From Planctomycetota bacterium (GTDB taxonomy: Bacteria > Planctomycetota > Planctomycetia > Gemmatales > Gemmataceae), in NCBI GenBank assembly GCA_016873095.1, contig VGYC01000022.1, forward strand, positions 1 through 55,906: DNA of 55,906 nucleotides, given 5' to 3'. Positions 47,911-55,629 of this stretch are shown in pieces (position 1 is the first letter of the stretch; the number at the start of each line of letters is the position of its first letter). Below the pieces are notes generated by a model. That model was not told the DNA's origin. It saw nothing but the letters and a program-made list of their open reading frames with translations, and did not search any database. Both the position numbers and the translations under genes were made by a program.

Positions 47911-48561
47911 TCGACGAGCATGCAAAGCGGGGAGGAGACTGCGTGCCGCCTCCCCGCCAGCTTCCTCGAAACAAAAAAAGCCGTGTTCCCGGCAGGCCAC
48001 CTCTCCCATAGCCAACCGAGACCAACGGCTTATGCCACAGGAATTAGCAAACGCTGGGCCATGAATTGGCCTGTCATACGTCTGTCGTCACAACGTGCAA
48101 TTACATAACGGCTTGTGACATCAGAAAATCTGCGGAATTTTTTGCTTCCGAAGTGCCGCCTAGAGCCGTGGCAGGACAAGCTGAAGATCTTGGCAAGTTG
48201 CCTTGCCCGCAGGGATTCGCCAGCTTTCACGACCGCGGCGACACGACACGGAATTGCCTCACACTTCGGTTACTCACTTCCGAAGATGTACTCGGGGCGA
48301 TTACACGCTGATTGACGTGGGCTGTGCGAGGCCCTAGAATTCACTGCGTCCTTTTCTCGGCGAGGTCTCCGTGAACCGACTCCTGACCATTTGCGGCGAA
48401 CCACGGTGCGGCTGTAAGCCGGCGGTCACCGGGCAGTGACGGTCGGCACGCTTGCCATGGGGCAGTCGTTCCTCCTCGGGATCGCCTCTTCTCCTTCTTC
48501 CCCCGCAACGAGCAATTTGCAAAATGCCGTGTGCCCTACGCAGGCGCCGGTGGAGGTTGTC
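47911..48561. other. Gene-free stretch upstream of cysE
   Basis: About 650 bases without a convincing gene. Short frames in it have no recognisable family. A G/C-rich dyad (GCCGGCGGTCACC ... CAGTGACGGTCGGC, about 48417-48451) could form a leader hairpin in a cysE transcript, but no known riboswitch consensus is evident. Confidence 0.5.
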
Positions 48562-49503
48562 ATGGCTACGGACATTCGCTTGAAGGAAGGGCTGCACGAG
48601 ATCACCGAGGCGCTGGTGGCGACCTACACCGAGTGCCGGCACATCAACCACCTCGGCCACAAGCCGTTGCCCAACCGCGAAGTCACCATCGACATCGTTG
48701 CCGACCTGATGGACATCCTCTATCCCGGCTTCGTCCGCCGGCAGAACCTGCACATCGGCAACGTCGAGTATCATGTCGGCGACCTCGTCGATGGTCTGCA
48801 CGACAAGCTCACCATGCAGATCACGCGGGCCCTGCGGCACGATTATCAGGAGAAAACGGCCGGCGACTTCGAGGCCCTCGCCCAGCAGAAGACTGTCGAG
48901 TTCCTCAAGAAACTGCCCGATCTCCGCTACTTGCTCGAAGAAGACGTGCAGGCCGCTTTCGCCGGCGATCCGGCGGCCAAGGGCTATCACGAGATCATCT
49001 TTTGCTATCCCGGTCTCGAGGCCATCACGATCTATCGGCTGGCCCATGAGTTGCTGCTGCTCGGCGTGCCCCTCATTCCACGCATGATGACCGAGCATGC
49101 CCACTTCAAGACGGGCATCGACCTGCATCCGGGCGCCCGTATCGGCCCCGGCTTCTTCATCGATCACGGCACGGGCGTGGTCATCGGCGAGACCTGCGAC
49201 ATCGGCAAGAACGTCAAGCTCTATCAGGGCGTGACGCTTGGCGCTCTCAGCTTCCCGCGCGACGCAGCCGGCAACATCATCCGCGGCATGAAACGCCACC
49301 CGACGCTGGAAGACGAGGTCGTCGTTTACGCCAATGCCACCATCCTGGGCGGCGACACGGTCATCGGCCATCACGCGGTCATCGGCTCCAACGTCTGGCT
49401 CACGCAGCGCGTCGAGCCGTTCACCGTCGTGTCACTGGAGAAACCGTCGCTGCGCATCCGCGGCCCAGAGCAGCGTCTGCCCGGTGCGGCGTATCAGATC
49501 TAG
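48562..49503 (+). CDS. cysE: Serine O-acetyltransferase
   Basis: 313 residues. It makes O-acetylserine from serine and acetyl-CoA, the first step of cysteine synthesis. The N-terminal helical domain ([21 protein letters not shown]) is long, as in the EpsC-type serine acetyltransferases. The C-terminal left-handed beta-helix carries hexapeptides ([20 protein letters not shown], then [21 protein letters not shown]) with the catalytic His and Asp in FIDHGTG. GGAGG stands at good spacing before the ATG at 48562. No cysK-like gene is adjacent. Confidence 0.93.
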   Translation: MATDIRLKEGLHEITEALVATYTECRHINHLGHKPLPNREVTIDIVADLMDILYPGFVRRQNLHIGNVEYHVGDLVDGLHDKLTMQITRALRHDYQEKTAGDFEALAQQKTVEFLKKLPDLRYLLEEDVQAAFAGDPAAKGYHEIIFCYPGLEAITIYRLAHELLLLGVPLIPRMMTEHAHFKTGIDLHPGARIGPGFFIDHGTGVVIGETCDIGKNVKLYQGVTLGALSFPRDAAGNIIRGMKRHPTLEDEVVVYANATILGGDTVIGHHAVIGSNVWLTQRVEPFTVVSLEKPSLRIRGPEQRLPGAAYQI

Positions 49504-49636
49504 ATCTGGCGGCAACGTCAGCAACCGGCACGCCACACGAGTGCACACGCGCTCACGCTTCGGGCTCTGCGATGCATTGCCAGCGTGACGCATTGTGGTT
49601 GCTTCGGCGGACGGTAATTGCTAGATTCCTTTCATC

Positions 49637-50056
49637 ATGACCATCTTCAACGCCAAGCTGGAAGAAGTCGTTCGCAAGGACCCGCGCTATGCCTACGAGG
49701 CCTACGAGTTCCTGTTCAAGGCGCTGAACTTCACGCAGAAGACCCTGGGCCGCGAACCGCCTGAAGAAGGCGAGAACCTGGCCAACGTCGATCGCAAGCA
49801 TCATGTCTCCGGACCGGAACTGCTTGAAGGCGTCCGGGCCCTGGCCCTGCGCGAGTTCGGCATGCTGGCCCGCACCGTCTTCCACATGTGGGGCATTGAT
49901 CGCACCGACGACTTCGGCGAGATCGTCTTCAACCTGGTCGAAGCTCAGCTCATGAGCAAGACGCAGGATGACGCGCGGGAGGACTTTCGCGGCGTCTACG
50001 ACCTGGACGAGGCACTGGTGCAAGGATTCCGCATTCAGCTCGACGAGGCGCGTTGA
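49637..50056 (+). CDS. Minf_1886-family conserved protein
   Basis: 139 residues, fully matching in character the conserved hypothetical family named after Minf_1886, found mainly in Planctomycetes and Verrucomicrobia. Key segments are RYAYEAYEFLFKALNFTQKTLG, HHVSGPELLEGVRALALREFGMLARTVFHMWGI and DFGEIVFNLVEAQLMSK. The function is unknown; it is small, soluble and helical. It supports assignment of the contig to the PVC group. The downstream membrane-protein gene starts 11 bp later. Confidence 0.88.
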   Translation: MTIFNAKLEEVVRKDPRYAYEAYEFLFKALNFTQKTLGREPPEEGENLANVDRKHHVSGPELLEGVRALALREFGMLARTVFHMWGIDRTDDFGEIVFNLVEAQLMSKTQDDAREDFRGVYDLDEALVQGFRIQLDEAR

Positions 50057-50067
50057 CGAGGGAATCG

Positions 50068-50559
50068 ATGGCCGACATGGGATCGACGCCAGCGAAGGGA
50101 GCGGCCAGGTTGCGCCTGGGCGTGGCCTCGGCACTGTTCCTCGCCTGGCTGGGCTGGCTGCTGTACCTGGCCATCGGCACCGGTCGCGTGGTCGTGCTGT
50201 CGCGGCCGCAATTCCTGGTGTCGCCGCTGTGGGTCATCGTGCACGTCGAGGAAGCCGACGGCCGGCCCAGGGCGGAGGTGACGGTGCGTGAAGTGGCCTG
50301 GTCACGACAGCCGCGCGCTCTCGCCGGCACCAAGATCATGATCGCCGGCCTGTCCGCTCATACCGACGCCCACGGCTGGGCCGGCCCGGGCGACTACATC
50401 CTCCCCCTAACCGAGAGGCAAGAAGGAAAGAAGCTCACCTATCGTGTCACGCCCCTGCCGCTGTCGCCGGGCTTCGTCCCAGCCCAGCGCGACGAGTCGC
50501 GCATCTACCCGGTCAGCGATGACACGCTGGCACAGCTTCACGCCTTGCCGCGGCCCTGA
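50068..50559 (+). CDS. Hypothetical single-pass membrane protein
   Basis: About 163 residues. An N-terminal signal anchor (LGVASALFLAWLGWLLYLAI) is followed by a beta-rich outer part of ~125 residues (PLWVIVHVEEADGRPRAEVTV). GAGGGA stands before the ATG at 50068, 11 bp after the Minf_1886 gene, so the two are likely one operon. I do not recognise the family. Confidence 0.7.
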   Translation: MADMGSTPAKGAARLRLGVASALFLAWLGWLLYLAIGTGRVVVLSRPQFLVSPLWVIVHVEEADGRPRAEVTVREVAWSRQPRALAGTKIMIAGLSAHTDAHGWAGPGDYILPLTERQEGKKLTYRVTPLPLSPGFVPAQRDESRIYPVSDDTLAQLHALPRP

Positions 50560-50575
50560 TCCGAGCCCGATCCGG

Positions 50576-51484
50576 CTACCGTGCCGTCTGCACCAGGATT
50601 CGAATTGGCTCGGATTGGACCCAGACCGTGCGCTCGCGCGCGTCTCGCGCCGCGATTTCGGCCCGATAGCGGATCGACAGCGTGTACTCTCCAGGCTCGG
50701 TCCAGTAGGCGTACTGAATGTGATTGCGGCTGCCGTACACGAGCCGCTCGATCGGCAGCACGGCGCTTTTCCCAGGAGCAAGCCTCACGGTCCTGGAATC
50801 CAGAAAGGCAGCGCCCAGCGGATCCTTCGCTCGCAAGGTCAGCGCGCCCGGCCCGGCCAGGCGTAACGTCAAGGCAGTGTTCTCGGCGCCGACAAGAATG
50901 CGCAGCGCGTGCTCGCCACGATTGCGCAGAGTCAGCTGAAGGTTGACAGCCGGCGGCGCCGGCGGCTGGCCGCCGAGCATGGCATCCCGCAGTGCTTGCC
51001 GATACTCGGCGCCTGTCTTGCCTTTCATGTCGAGAGTGTAGATGAGTGGCCCGCCCACATGCACCTTCTCCGCGAAGGCTTTGGCCGGCCCAGGCTGTGC
51101 CAGACGTGACTGTGCCGGCGCCAGCGCGATTTGCAGAGACGCTTCTCCTTCAGGAGTTGAGAAGGAACGAAAGCCGAGCGTCAAGCCGAACGCCAGCAGC
51201 ACCAGAGCAGCGACCGCCGCCGCCCGCCCTGCGAAGCCAAGCACTCGCGTGCGCGCGCTCGGCCGGCGTTCGGATAAAAGCCGGGCATGCAGCCGCTGCA
51301 ATCGCTCGGGCTCCTCGAAGCGAGCCTGCAGCAATCCAAGCAGCAGCGCGGACTCGCGCTCGCTTCTGGCGCACCCCGGGCAAGCTGCCAGATGCTGCGC
51401 GATCTCTGTCCGCGCCGGCTCGGCGCATTCGCCGGCGGCGTACAGTTCGATCTGCTCCAGCACATTCCGGCAGACATCGTTCAT
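50576..51484 (-). CDS. Anti-sigma factor with N-terminal zinc-finger (zf-HC2) domain
   Basis: About 302 residues. The N-terminal IELYAAGECAEP ... IAQHLAACPGCA contains the HxxxCxxC signature of zinc-binding anti-sigma domains. One transmembrane helix (AAAVAALVLLAFGLTLGF) leads to an outer domain (VNLQLTLRNRGEHALRILVG). Its start codon overlaps the stop of the ECF gene upstream (ATGA), so the pair is translationally coupled. It should hold that sigma factor at the membrane, though the sigma gene is frameshifted in this sequence. Confidence 0.85.
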   Translation of the reverse strand: MNDVCRNVLEQIELYAAGECAEPARTEIAQHLAACPGCARSERESALLLGLLQARFEEPERLQRLHARLLSERRPSARTRVLGFAGRAAAVAALVLLAFGLTLGFRSFSTPEGEASLQIALAPAQSRLAQPGPAKAFAEKVHVGGPLIYTLDMKGKTGAEYRQALRDAMLGGQPPAPPAVNLQLTLRNRGEHALRILVGAENTALTLRLAGPGALTLRAKDPLGAAFLDSRTVRLAPGKSAVLPIERLVYGSRNHIQYAYWTEPGEYTLSIRYRAEIAARDARERTVWVQSEPIRILVQTAR

Positions 51485-52070
51485 GCGTCATTGCCCTCGG
51501 GTTGCAGCCGTTCGCGCAGCGTCTTGTAGGCGCGCGACAGCAGGCTCTTCACCGTGCCCACGGGTCGGCCCACCTCGCCGGCGATCTGCTCGCACGTCCT
51601 GCCCTGGCGGTGCTTCATTTCCAGCAGCCGGCGCGACTCCGGGTCCAGCCGGGCCAGGCCGCTTTCCAGTCGGCCGAGAAGTTGCTGCTGCTCTTCCATC
51701 TCTTCCGCGTCGGAGACGAACGGTACCGCGACGTCGACTTCGCTACCAAGTGCCGAGAACGGCAGCGGCCTGGCCCGGCGCTGCCACTTACCGCAGCGAT
51801 TGCGGGCGATGCCAAAGAGCCAGCTCGCCAGCTGTTCCGGGCGGTTGAGCGCGTGCATGGACCGATACGCCTCCAGGAACGTCTCCTGGGCCAGGTCCTC
51901 GACCGGATCGGCCGCGCCAGCGCGCTTGAGCAGAAACGCGCAGACCGGTCGATAGTAGCGTGCGTGAGTTCGCGAAACGCCTCGCGGTCGCCGCGCCGAC
52001 AACGCGCCACCAGCTCTGCGTCGAGCCGCTGCTGCACTTCGCGTTCTTCTTCCGGCGTGATGGTTTCCAT
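51481..52070 (-). pseudogene. ECF-type sigma factor with a one-base frameshift
   Basis: The N-terminal part starts at the ATG at 52070 (METITPEEEREVQQ ... ARCRRGDREAFRELTHA) and breaks at about 51958. The remainder (YYRPVCAFLLKRAG ... EDLAQETFLEAYRSM, region 4 TCEQIAGEVGRPVGTVKSLL) is in another frame and continues to the stop overlapping the anti-sigma gene. Adding one base in GC-TAC (giving HAYYRPV) restores a normal ~195-residue sigma factor. Either the gene is inactivated or a base was missed. Confidence 0.8.
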
Positions 52071-52172
52071 GCCCGCGCTGTGGATTCGGGTTCGTCCGCA
52101 ACAGGGTGTTGCCGACATTATCCACATTCGCCGGCAAGAGACCATCAGCAGGTACGTACCGCGAGCCGGCGC

Positions 52173-52298
52173 ACGGTTGCAAGAAAATGGTATTTGTTTA
52201 CGTTTCGCGCTCGCTTGTCCGCTGACTGAAGCGTTACTCAGTCACAAGGAACCTGCGAGCGCGAAACGTAAACAAGTGCGACTTTTTCTTGCAACCGT
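52173..52298. repeat. 126-bp inverted repeat with TTGTTTACGTTTCGCGCTCGC cores
   Basis: The arms begin ACGGTTGCAAGAAAA and end in an identical reverse complement. Inside, both share GTTTACGTTTCGCGCTCGC and close with TGACTGA/TCAGTCA around a short loop (52230-52237). The element lies between the divergent sigma-factor and SIMPL genes. Part of the core recurs at 31917-31931. Confidence 0.8.
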
Positions 52299-52398
52299 TT
52301 GGCGGCCGCCGGTACTTACGTTCGTGTCGCGAATGGCAAGCTCATGTCGAGCCAGCCGAAACCAGCATGGTTCCCAGGGAACCGGAAAGGATCGAGTC

Positions 52399-53124
52399 AT
52401 GAAAACCGCAATTGCCGTCCTGACGTGTCTGTGCTTCGCCGGCGCCGCCCGCGCCAATGTCACCATCACCGGCACTGGCAAGGTCACGTATGTGCCCAAC
52501 ATCGCCTACGTTCATGTGAGCGTGTCCAGCGACGCCGCGACAGCTGCCGACGCCTGGAAGAAGAACGGCGACCTCGTTCACAAGATGTTTCAGGCGCTGA
52601 AGGAGTTTCAGGTGGACGAGAAGGACTTCAAGACAGCGGGGCTCAATATCAGCCCGCGCTACGAGCATCCCAAGGACAAGGCCCCGGTGCTGGTTGGCTA
52701 CACCGTAACCTATGATCTGCACATCACGGCGCGGCAACTCGCACGGCTGGGTGCCTTGCTCGACCGCCTGGTGGAAAGCGGGGCCAACCGTGGCATGGGC
52801 ATTCAGTTCAGCCATGACCGGCTCGACCAGCTGATCGAGCAGGCACGGCTGAATGCGGTGGCCGATGCCCGCCGTCGGGCCAGCGCCTACGTCACGGCCG
52901 CCGGCGGCAGCCTGGGCGCCCTCGTCTCCATCTCGGACGGCCAGCGGTACCAGCCGACCATTTACCGCATGGAGCACTCCCCCGCGTCGGCCGGCGCCAA
53001 CCTGCCCATCGCCGGCGGCAGCCAGGAACTGACGGCCAGCGTCACCGTCACTTACATGATCAACAACAACCTGCAGCCGCTCGCGGACCGCCTGGAGCCG
53101 TTCCCAGCATCGGGCGTCAACTAA
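52399..53124 (+). CDS. SIMPL (DUF541) domain protein, exported
   Basis: About 241 residues. MKTAIAVLTCLCFAGAARA is a signal peptide. The SIMPL domain follows: VTITGTGKVTYVPNIAYVHVSVSS, GLNISPRYEH, GYTVTYDLHITARQLARLGALLD, and ARLNAVADARRRASAYVTAAG. Family members (OMP26- or YggE-like) are periplasmic proteins linked to stress protection, with unclear chemistry. The ATG at 52399 begins the signal peptide. The longer open frame upstream has no support. Confidence 0.88.
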   Translation: MKTAIAVLTCLCFAGAARANVTITGTGKVTYVPNIAYVHVSVSSDAATAADAWKKNGDLVHKMFQALKEFQVDEKDFKTAGLNISPRYEHPKDKAPVLVGYTVTYDLHITARQLARLGALLDRLVESGANRGMGIQFSHDRLDQLIEQARLNAVADARRRASAYVTAAGGSLGALVSISDGQRYQPTIYRMEHSPASAGANLPIAGGSQELTASVTVTYMINNNLQPLADRLEPFPASGVN

Positions 53125-53150
53125 CCGTCGCAACGCGTGCCGTGCGCGCG

Positions 53151-53181
53151 AGCACGGAGAGGCAGCTTGCCTCTCCGTGCT
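53151..53181. terminator. Perfect 14-bp-stem hairpin
   Basis: AGCACGGAGAGGCA and its exact complement are separated by three bases, 26 bp after the SIMPL gene stop. There is no U-tract; it could end the SIMPL transcript or be another palindromic repeat. Confidence 0.55.
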
Positions 53182-53267
53182 TCGGCGCTTCAAACGACCG
53201 AGTACCTATACTGAACTCATCCCGGAGAGCCGGTGGTCCCGCGCAAGCTACTCATCGAAAGTCGTGT

Positions 53268-54137
53268 ATGGACTTCATTCAGGCCGTCCTTCTCGGCATC
53301 ATCCAGGGCTTCACCGAGTTCTTGCCGATCAGCAGCACGGCGCATCTGCGCGTGGTGCCTGCGCTGCTCGGCTGGGAAAGGGACCCGGGCGCGGCCTTCA
53401 CCGCCGTCATCCAGTGGGGCACGCTGCTGGCCGCCCTGATCTACTTTCGCAGCGACATCCTGCGCATCACGATTGCCGTGCTCGACGGCCTGCGCACCCG
53501 CGACCCGTGGGGCCACCCCGACGCCCGCATGGGCTGGATGATTGCACTGGGCACGGTGCCCATCGTGGTCTGCGGCCTGGCCTTCAAGAAGGCGATCAAG
53601 GAAGATCTGCGTTCGCTCTATGTGATTGCCGCCGCCGCCATCGGGCTGGCCATCGTCCTGCTGAGCGCTGAACTGTGGGTGCGCCGCCGGCAGCAAAAGG
53701 GACAGCCCCTCAAGGGGATGTCAGACCTGGGCTGGTGGGATGCGGTGGCGACCGGTCTGGCACAGGCCGTGGCCTTGATCCCCGGCGCCTCGCGTTCAGG
53801 AGTGACAATCACGGGCGGGCTGTTCCTGGGAATGGACCGCGCGACGGCGGCGCGCTTCTCTTTCCTGATGTCGCTGCCCTCGGTCTTCGCCGCCGGCGTT
53901 TACGAACTCTACGACGAGCGCCACACCCTGCTCGCTTCGCAGGCCGATGCCCTGAACCTGGCCACCGCCACCGTGGTCTCGGGCCTGGTCGGCTACGCCA
54001 CCATCGCCTTCCTGCTCAGCTTCCTGAAGAGCCATACGACCCTCGTGTTCATTCTCTATCGCGTGCTGCTGGGCGGACTCCTGCTGGCGCTGCTGTGGCA
54101 AGGCGTGCTGCAGCCCGGGACCGGGCTTGCCGAATAG
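53268..54137 (+). CDS. uppP: Undecaprenyl-diphosphate phosphatase
   Basis: 289 residues, an integral membrane enzyme that recycles the lipid carrier for cell-wall and surface-glycan synthesis. The BacA/UppP signatures are intact: IIQGFTEFLPISSTAHL at the N-terminus (catalytic Glu and the PISS loop) and ALIPGASRSGVTITGG in the second half. Seven to eight transmembrane helices are visible. The ATG at 53268 begins the conserved MDFIQAVLLGIIQG. It stands alone between a hairpin and a degenerate region. Confidence 0.95.
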   Translation: MDFIQAVLLGIIQGFTEFLPISSTAHLRVVPALLGWERDPGAAFTAVIQWGTLLAALIYFRSDILRITIAVLDGLRTRDPWGHPDARMGWMIALGTVPIVVCGLAFKKAIKEDLRSLYVIAAAAIGLAIVLLSAELWVRRRQQKGQPLKGMSDLGWWDAVATGLAQAVALIPGASRSGVTITGGLFLGMDRATAARFSFLMSLPSVFAAGVYELYDERHTLLASQADALNLATATVVSGLVGYATIAFLLSFLKSHTTLVFILYRVLLGGLLLALLWQGVLQPGTGLAE

Positions 54138-54188
54138 AGTCGCTAGGACCTGGCGAACGAGACCGGCGGGCGGCGCTCTGGGCGTCAA

Positions 54189-54211
54189 CATGCAACGCCG
54201 TTGGCGTTGAA
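54189..54211. repeat. Palindromic repeat CAACGCCGTTGGCGTTG
   Basis: This short dyad matches, with one mismatch, the motif found twice in inverted order at 55239-55279. Confidence 0.65.
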
Positions 54212-54380
54212 TCCGTGAAGGGAGCAGTCTGGGCGGAGCCGCGTCGCCACTGCCTCGGTCTTGGCCGAGTGACGGACAACGTGGCATGAACCATCCTGGC
54301 GCAGAGCCGGACGACTCTGAGCACGCAAGCGTAAAGGCAATAGCGATTGCACGGAAGATGACGTGTGTCCAGAAATCGCG

Positions 54381-54648
54381 TGCCTTTGCTACCTGCCAGC
54401 GGACCAAATCTTGCGACGCGATCTTGAATTCAGAAAAGTCGTGGAGGTTCAGTGGCTGGTCGCTCAGTCCGCCGAACTCATCGTTGAGCCGCTGCTGATC
54501 ATACCGCAACGTCGGTCCCGACTCGTAGACCTCGATCTGACGAGCTACGACGCCAGTTTCGTCGAACTCAAAGTACCACCATGAGCAAACCCAAAGCGTT
54601 GTTGGCGTCGCCACGCGGTTCATCCCAGTAGCGCTTGAAGTACCGCAT
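54381..54648 (-). pseudogene. Small conserved protein gene, frameshifted
   Basis: The head MRYFKRYWDEPRGDANNA is in one frame (ATG at 54648). From about nt 54590 the continuation CSWWYFEFDETGVVARQIEV, then YESGPTLRYD and GGLSDQPLNLHDFSEF, is in another. Together they resemble a ~90-residue bacterial family with a RYWDEPRGD ... WYFEV ... RQIEVY ... RY ... GGL pattern (perhaps DUF6881; not certain). One extra base explains the switch. After the helix near ALVRWQ the frame runs on without the expected stop into the antisense of uppP, so the 3' end is also degenerate. Confidence 0.65.
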
Positions 54649-54830
54649 ACCTCGGCCGCCGGCCAGCGGCGGGATGAGGAGCCGTTGAACGGAACCGGCT
54701 GTTGCAGCCAGAGGCGCGGAGCAGCCGGTGTGGAATTTCAGCCTTGGGGATTGTACCCCGCCGGGGGAGGGCGAGACTGGGAAAATGACGGGCATCGCTA
54801 TGGGTCGGCCGCATCATCGCGGTGCCTCTC

Positions 54831-55083
54831 AGCCCCGTTCCACGGGGCTTTCCGCGAAGCGGTTCAGGCCCGCCGTTGACGGCGGGTGCAACGGTTCGCA
54901 AGTCCATTTCCCCAGCCCCGTTCTACGGGGCTTCTCGAAGTTTCGCTTGAGCGCTGCGTTCGGCGGCTGAAGCCGAACCGCGAGAAGGCCCGTGAACGGG
55001 CCTCGTGCCTTTCTGTCGTCCGCGACAACCCGCCGTGAACGGCGGGCCTGAACCGCTTCGCGGCAAGCCCCGTGAACGGGGCT
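54831..55083. repeat. Array of seven short perfect hairpins inside a larger inverted repeat
   Basis: Hairpins lie at 54831-54849, 54869-54886, 54914-54932, 54964-54975, 54987-55002, 55029-55046 and 55066-55083. All are GC-rich stems with two- or three-base tips, and most share CCGT-N2/3-ACGG. The first two and the last two, with the intervening CCGCGAAGCGGTTCAGGC, are also inverse copies of each other (54830-54886 against 55029-55084). No gene is evident in 54649-55147. Confidence 0.8.
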
Positions 55084-55160
55084 GAGAGCGCAGCAAGCCC
55101 TTGAAGAAGGCGATTGCGTTTTTCGCCTGAATCGCCAATGATTTTCGTCATTGCATTATC

Positions 55161-55331
55161 CACAGCGCAGCCATGTCACGCCGATCCCGCTTGTTTGCGC
55201 AGGCTGCGATAATGCGCCGCGGCTTCGCCGTCGACGCATCAACGCCAACTGCGTTGCATGCAACACCGTTGGCGTTGAACCACAGCCAAGCCATCTCACC
55301 CCGATCCCGCCTGTTCACGCAAACTGCGATA
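55161..55331. repeat. In-frame tandem repeat, 120-bp offset
   Basis: Two 51-bp units, 55161-55211 and 55281-55331, are about 80 % alike and separated by exactly 40 codons in the minus-strand frame. The spacer contains the 41-bp palindrome at 55239-55279. Confidence 0.7.
55239..55279. repeat. 41-bp palindrome centred on GCATGC
   Basis: CAACGCCAACTGCGTT and AACACCGTTGGCGTTG flank a central GCATGC as an almost perfect dyad (two mismatched pairs). Half of it is a copy of the repeat at 54189-54211. Confidence 0.7.
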
Positions 55332-55629
55332 GCGCTCTGCGGTGCGGTCGCGCCAGGCTTGCTTTTCTGCTTCGCTAGCGTCGTGGCCGGGCCAGAGGAG
55401 GGGTTCGCGGCCGGGGAGCCAGTAGAGGAAGCCGCGCGCAGGCCGGTGCCGTAGCGGCAGAGCAGGCCTTGCTGGGTGGCGCGTTTCAGCCAGCGCGACA
55501 GCGTGGAGCGGTCCAGCGGGGTTTCCTCGCCGGGCCAGCGCTCAAAGATGGACTGCTGGCTGAGCTTGTCGGACGTGCTGGACAGGATGTCGTGCACCTC
55601 GGGCCAGGTTTGGGCGATCGAAAGTGCAC

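Larger units (their letters stand above)
55148..55629 (-). pseudogene. Winged-helix-like protein, 5' truncated by IS66, with repeated C-terminal tail
   Basis: About 160 codons remain downstream of the IS66 tip. ALSIAQTWPEVHDILSSTSD, then PLDRSTLSRWLKRATQQGLL and CRYGTGLR, look like a C-terminal winged-helix or helix-turn-helix unit, as found at the ends of some replication or ATPase proteins. The last ~60 residues are low complexity and contain two copies of a 40-residue unit (AVCVNRRDRGEMAWLW and AACANKRDRRDMAALW). The start and N-terminal domain lie beyond the IS and are missing. Confidence 0.55.

Noticed and set aside
48300-48560. Riboswitch upstream of cysE
   Set aside because: Dyads are present, but no consensus of SAM, cobalamin, glycine or other known classes could be matched by eye.
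51046-52398. Upstream extension of the SIMPL gene frame
   Set aside because: Open by chance across the antisense of sigma/anti-sigma genes and a repeat; the signal peptide at 52399 marks the true start.
53796-54380. Minus-strand extension of the small frameshifted gene over uppP
   Set aside because: Antisense to the conserved UppP sequence; no protein family seen.
54831-55083. CRISPR array
   Set aside because: Units are short palindromes of differing length without constant direct repeats or regular spacers, and no cas gene is present.
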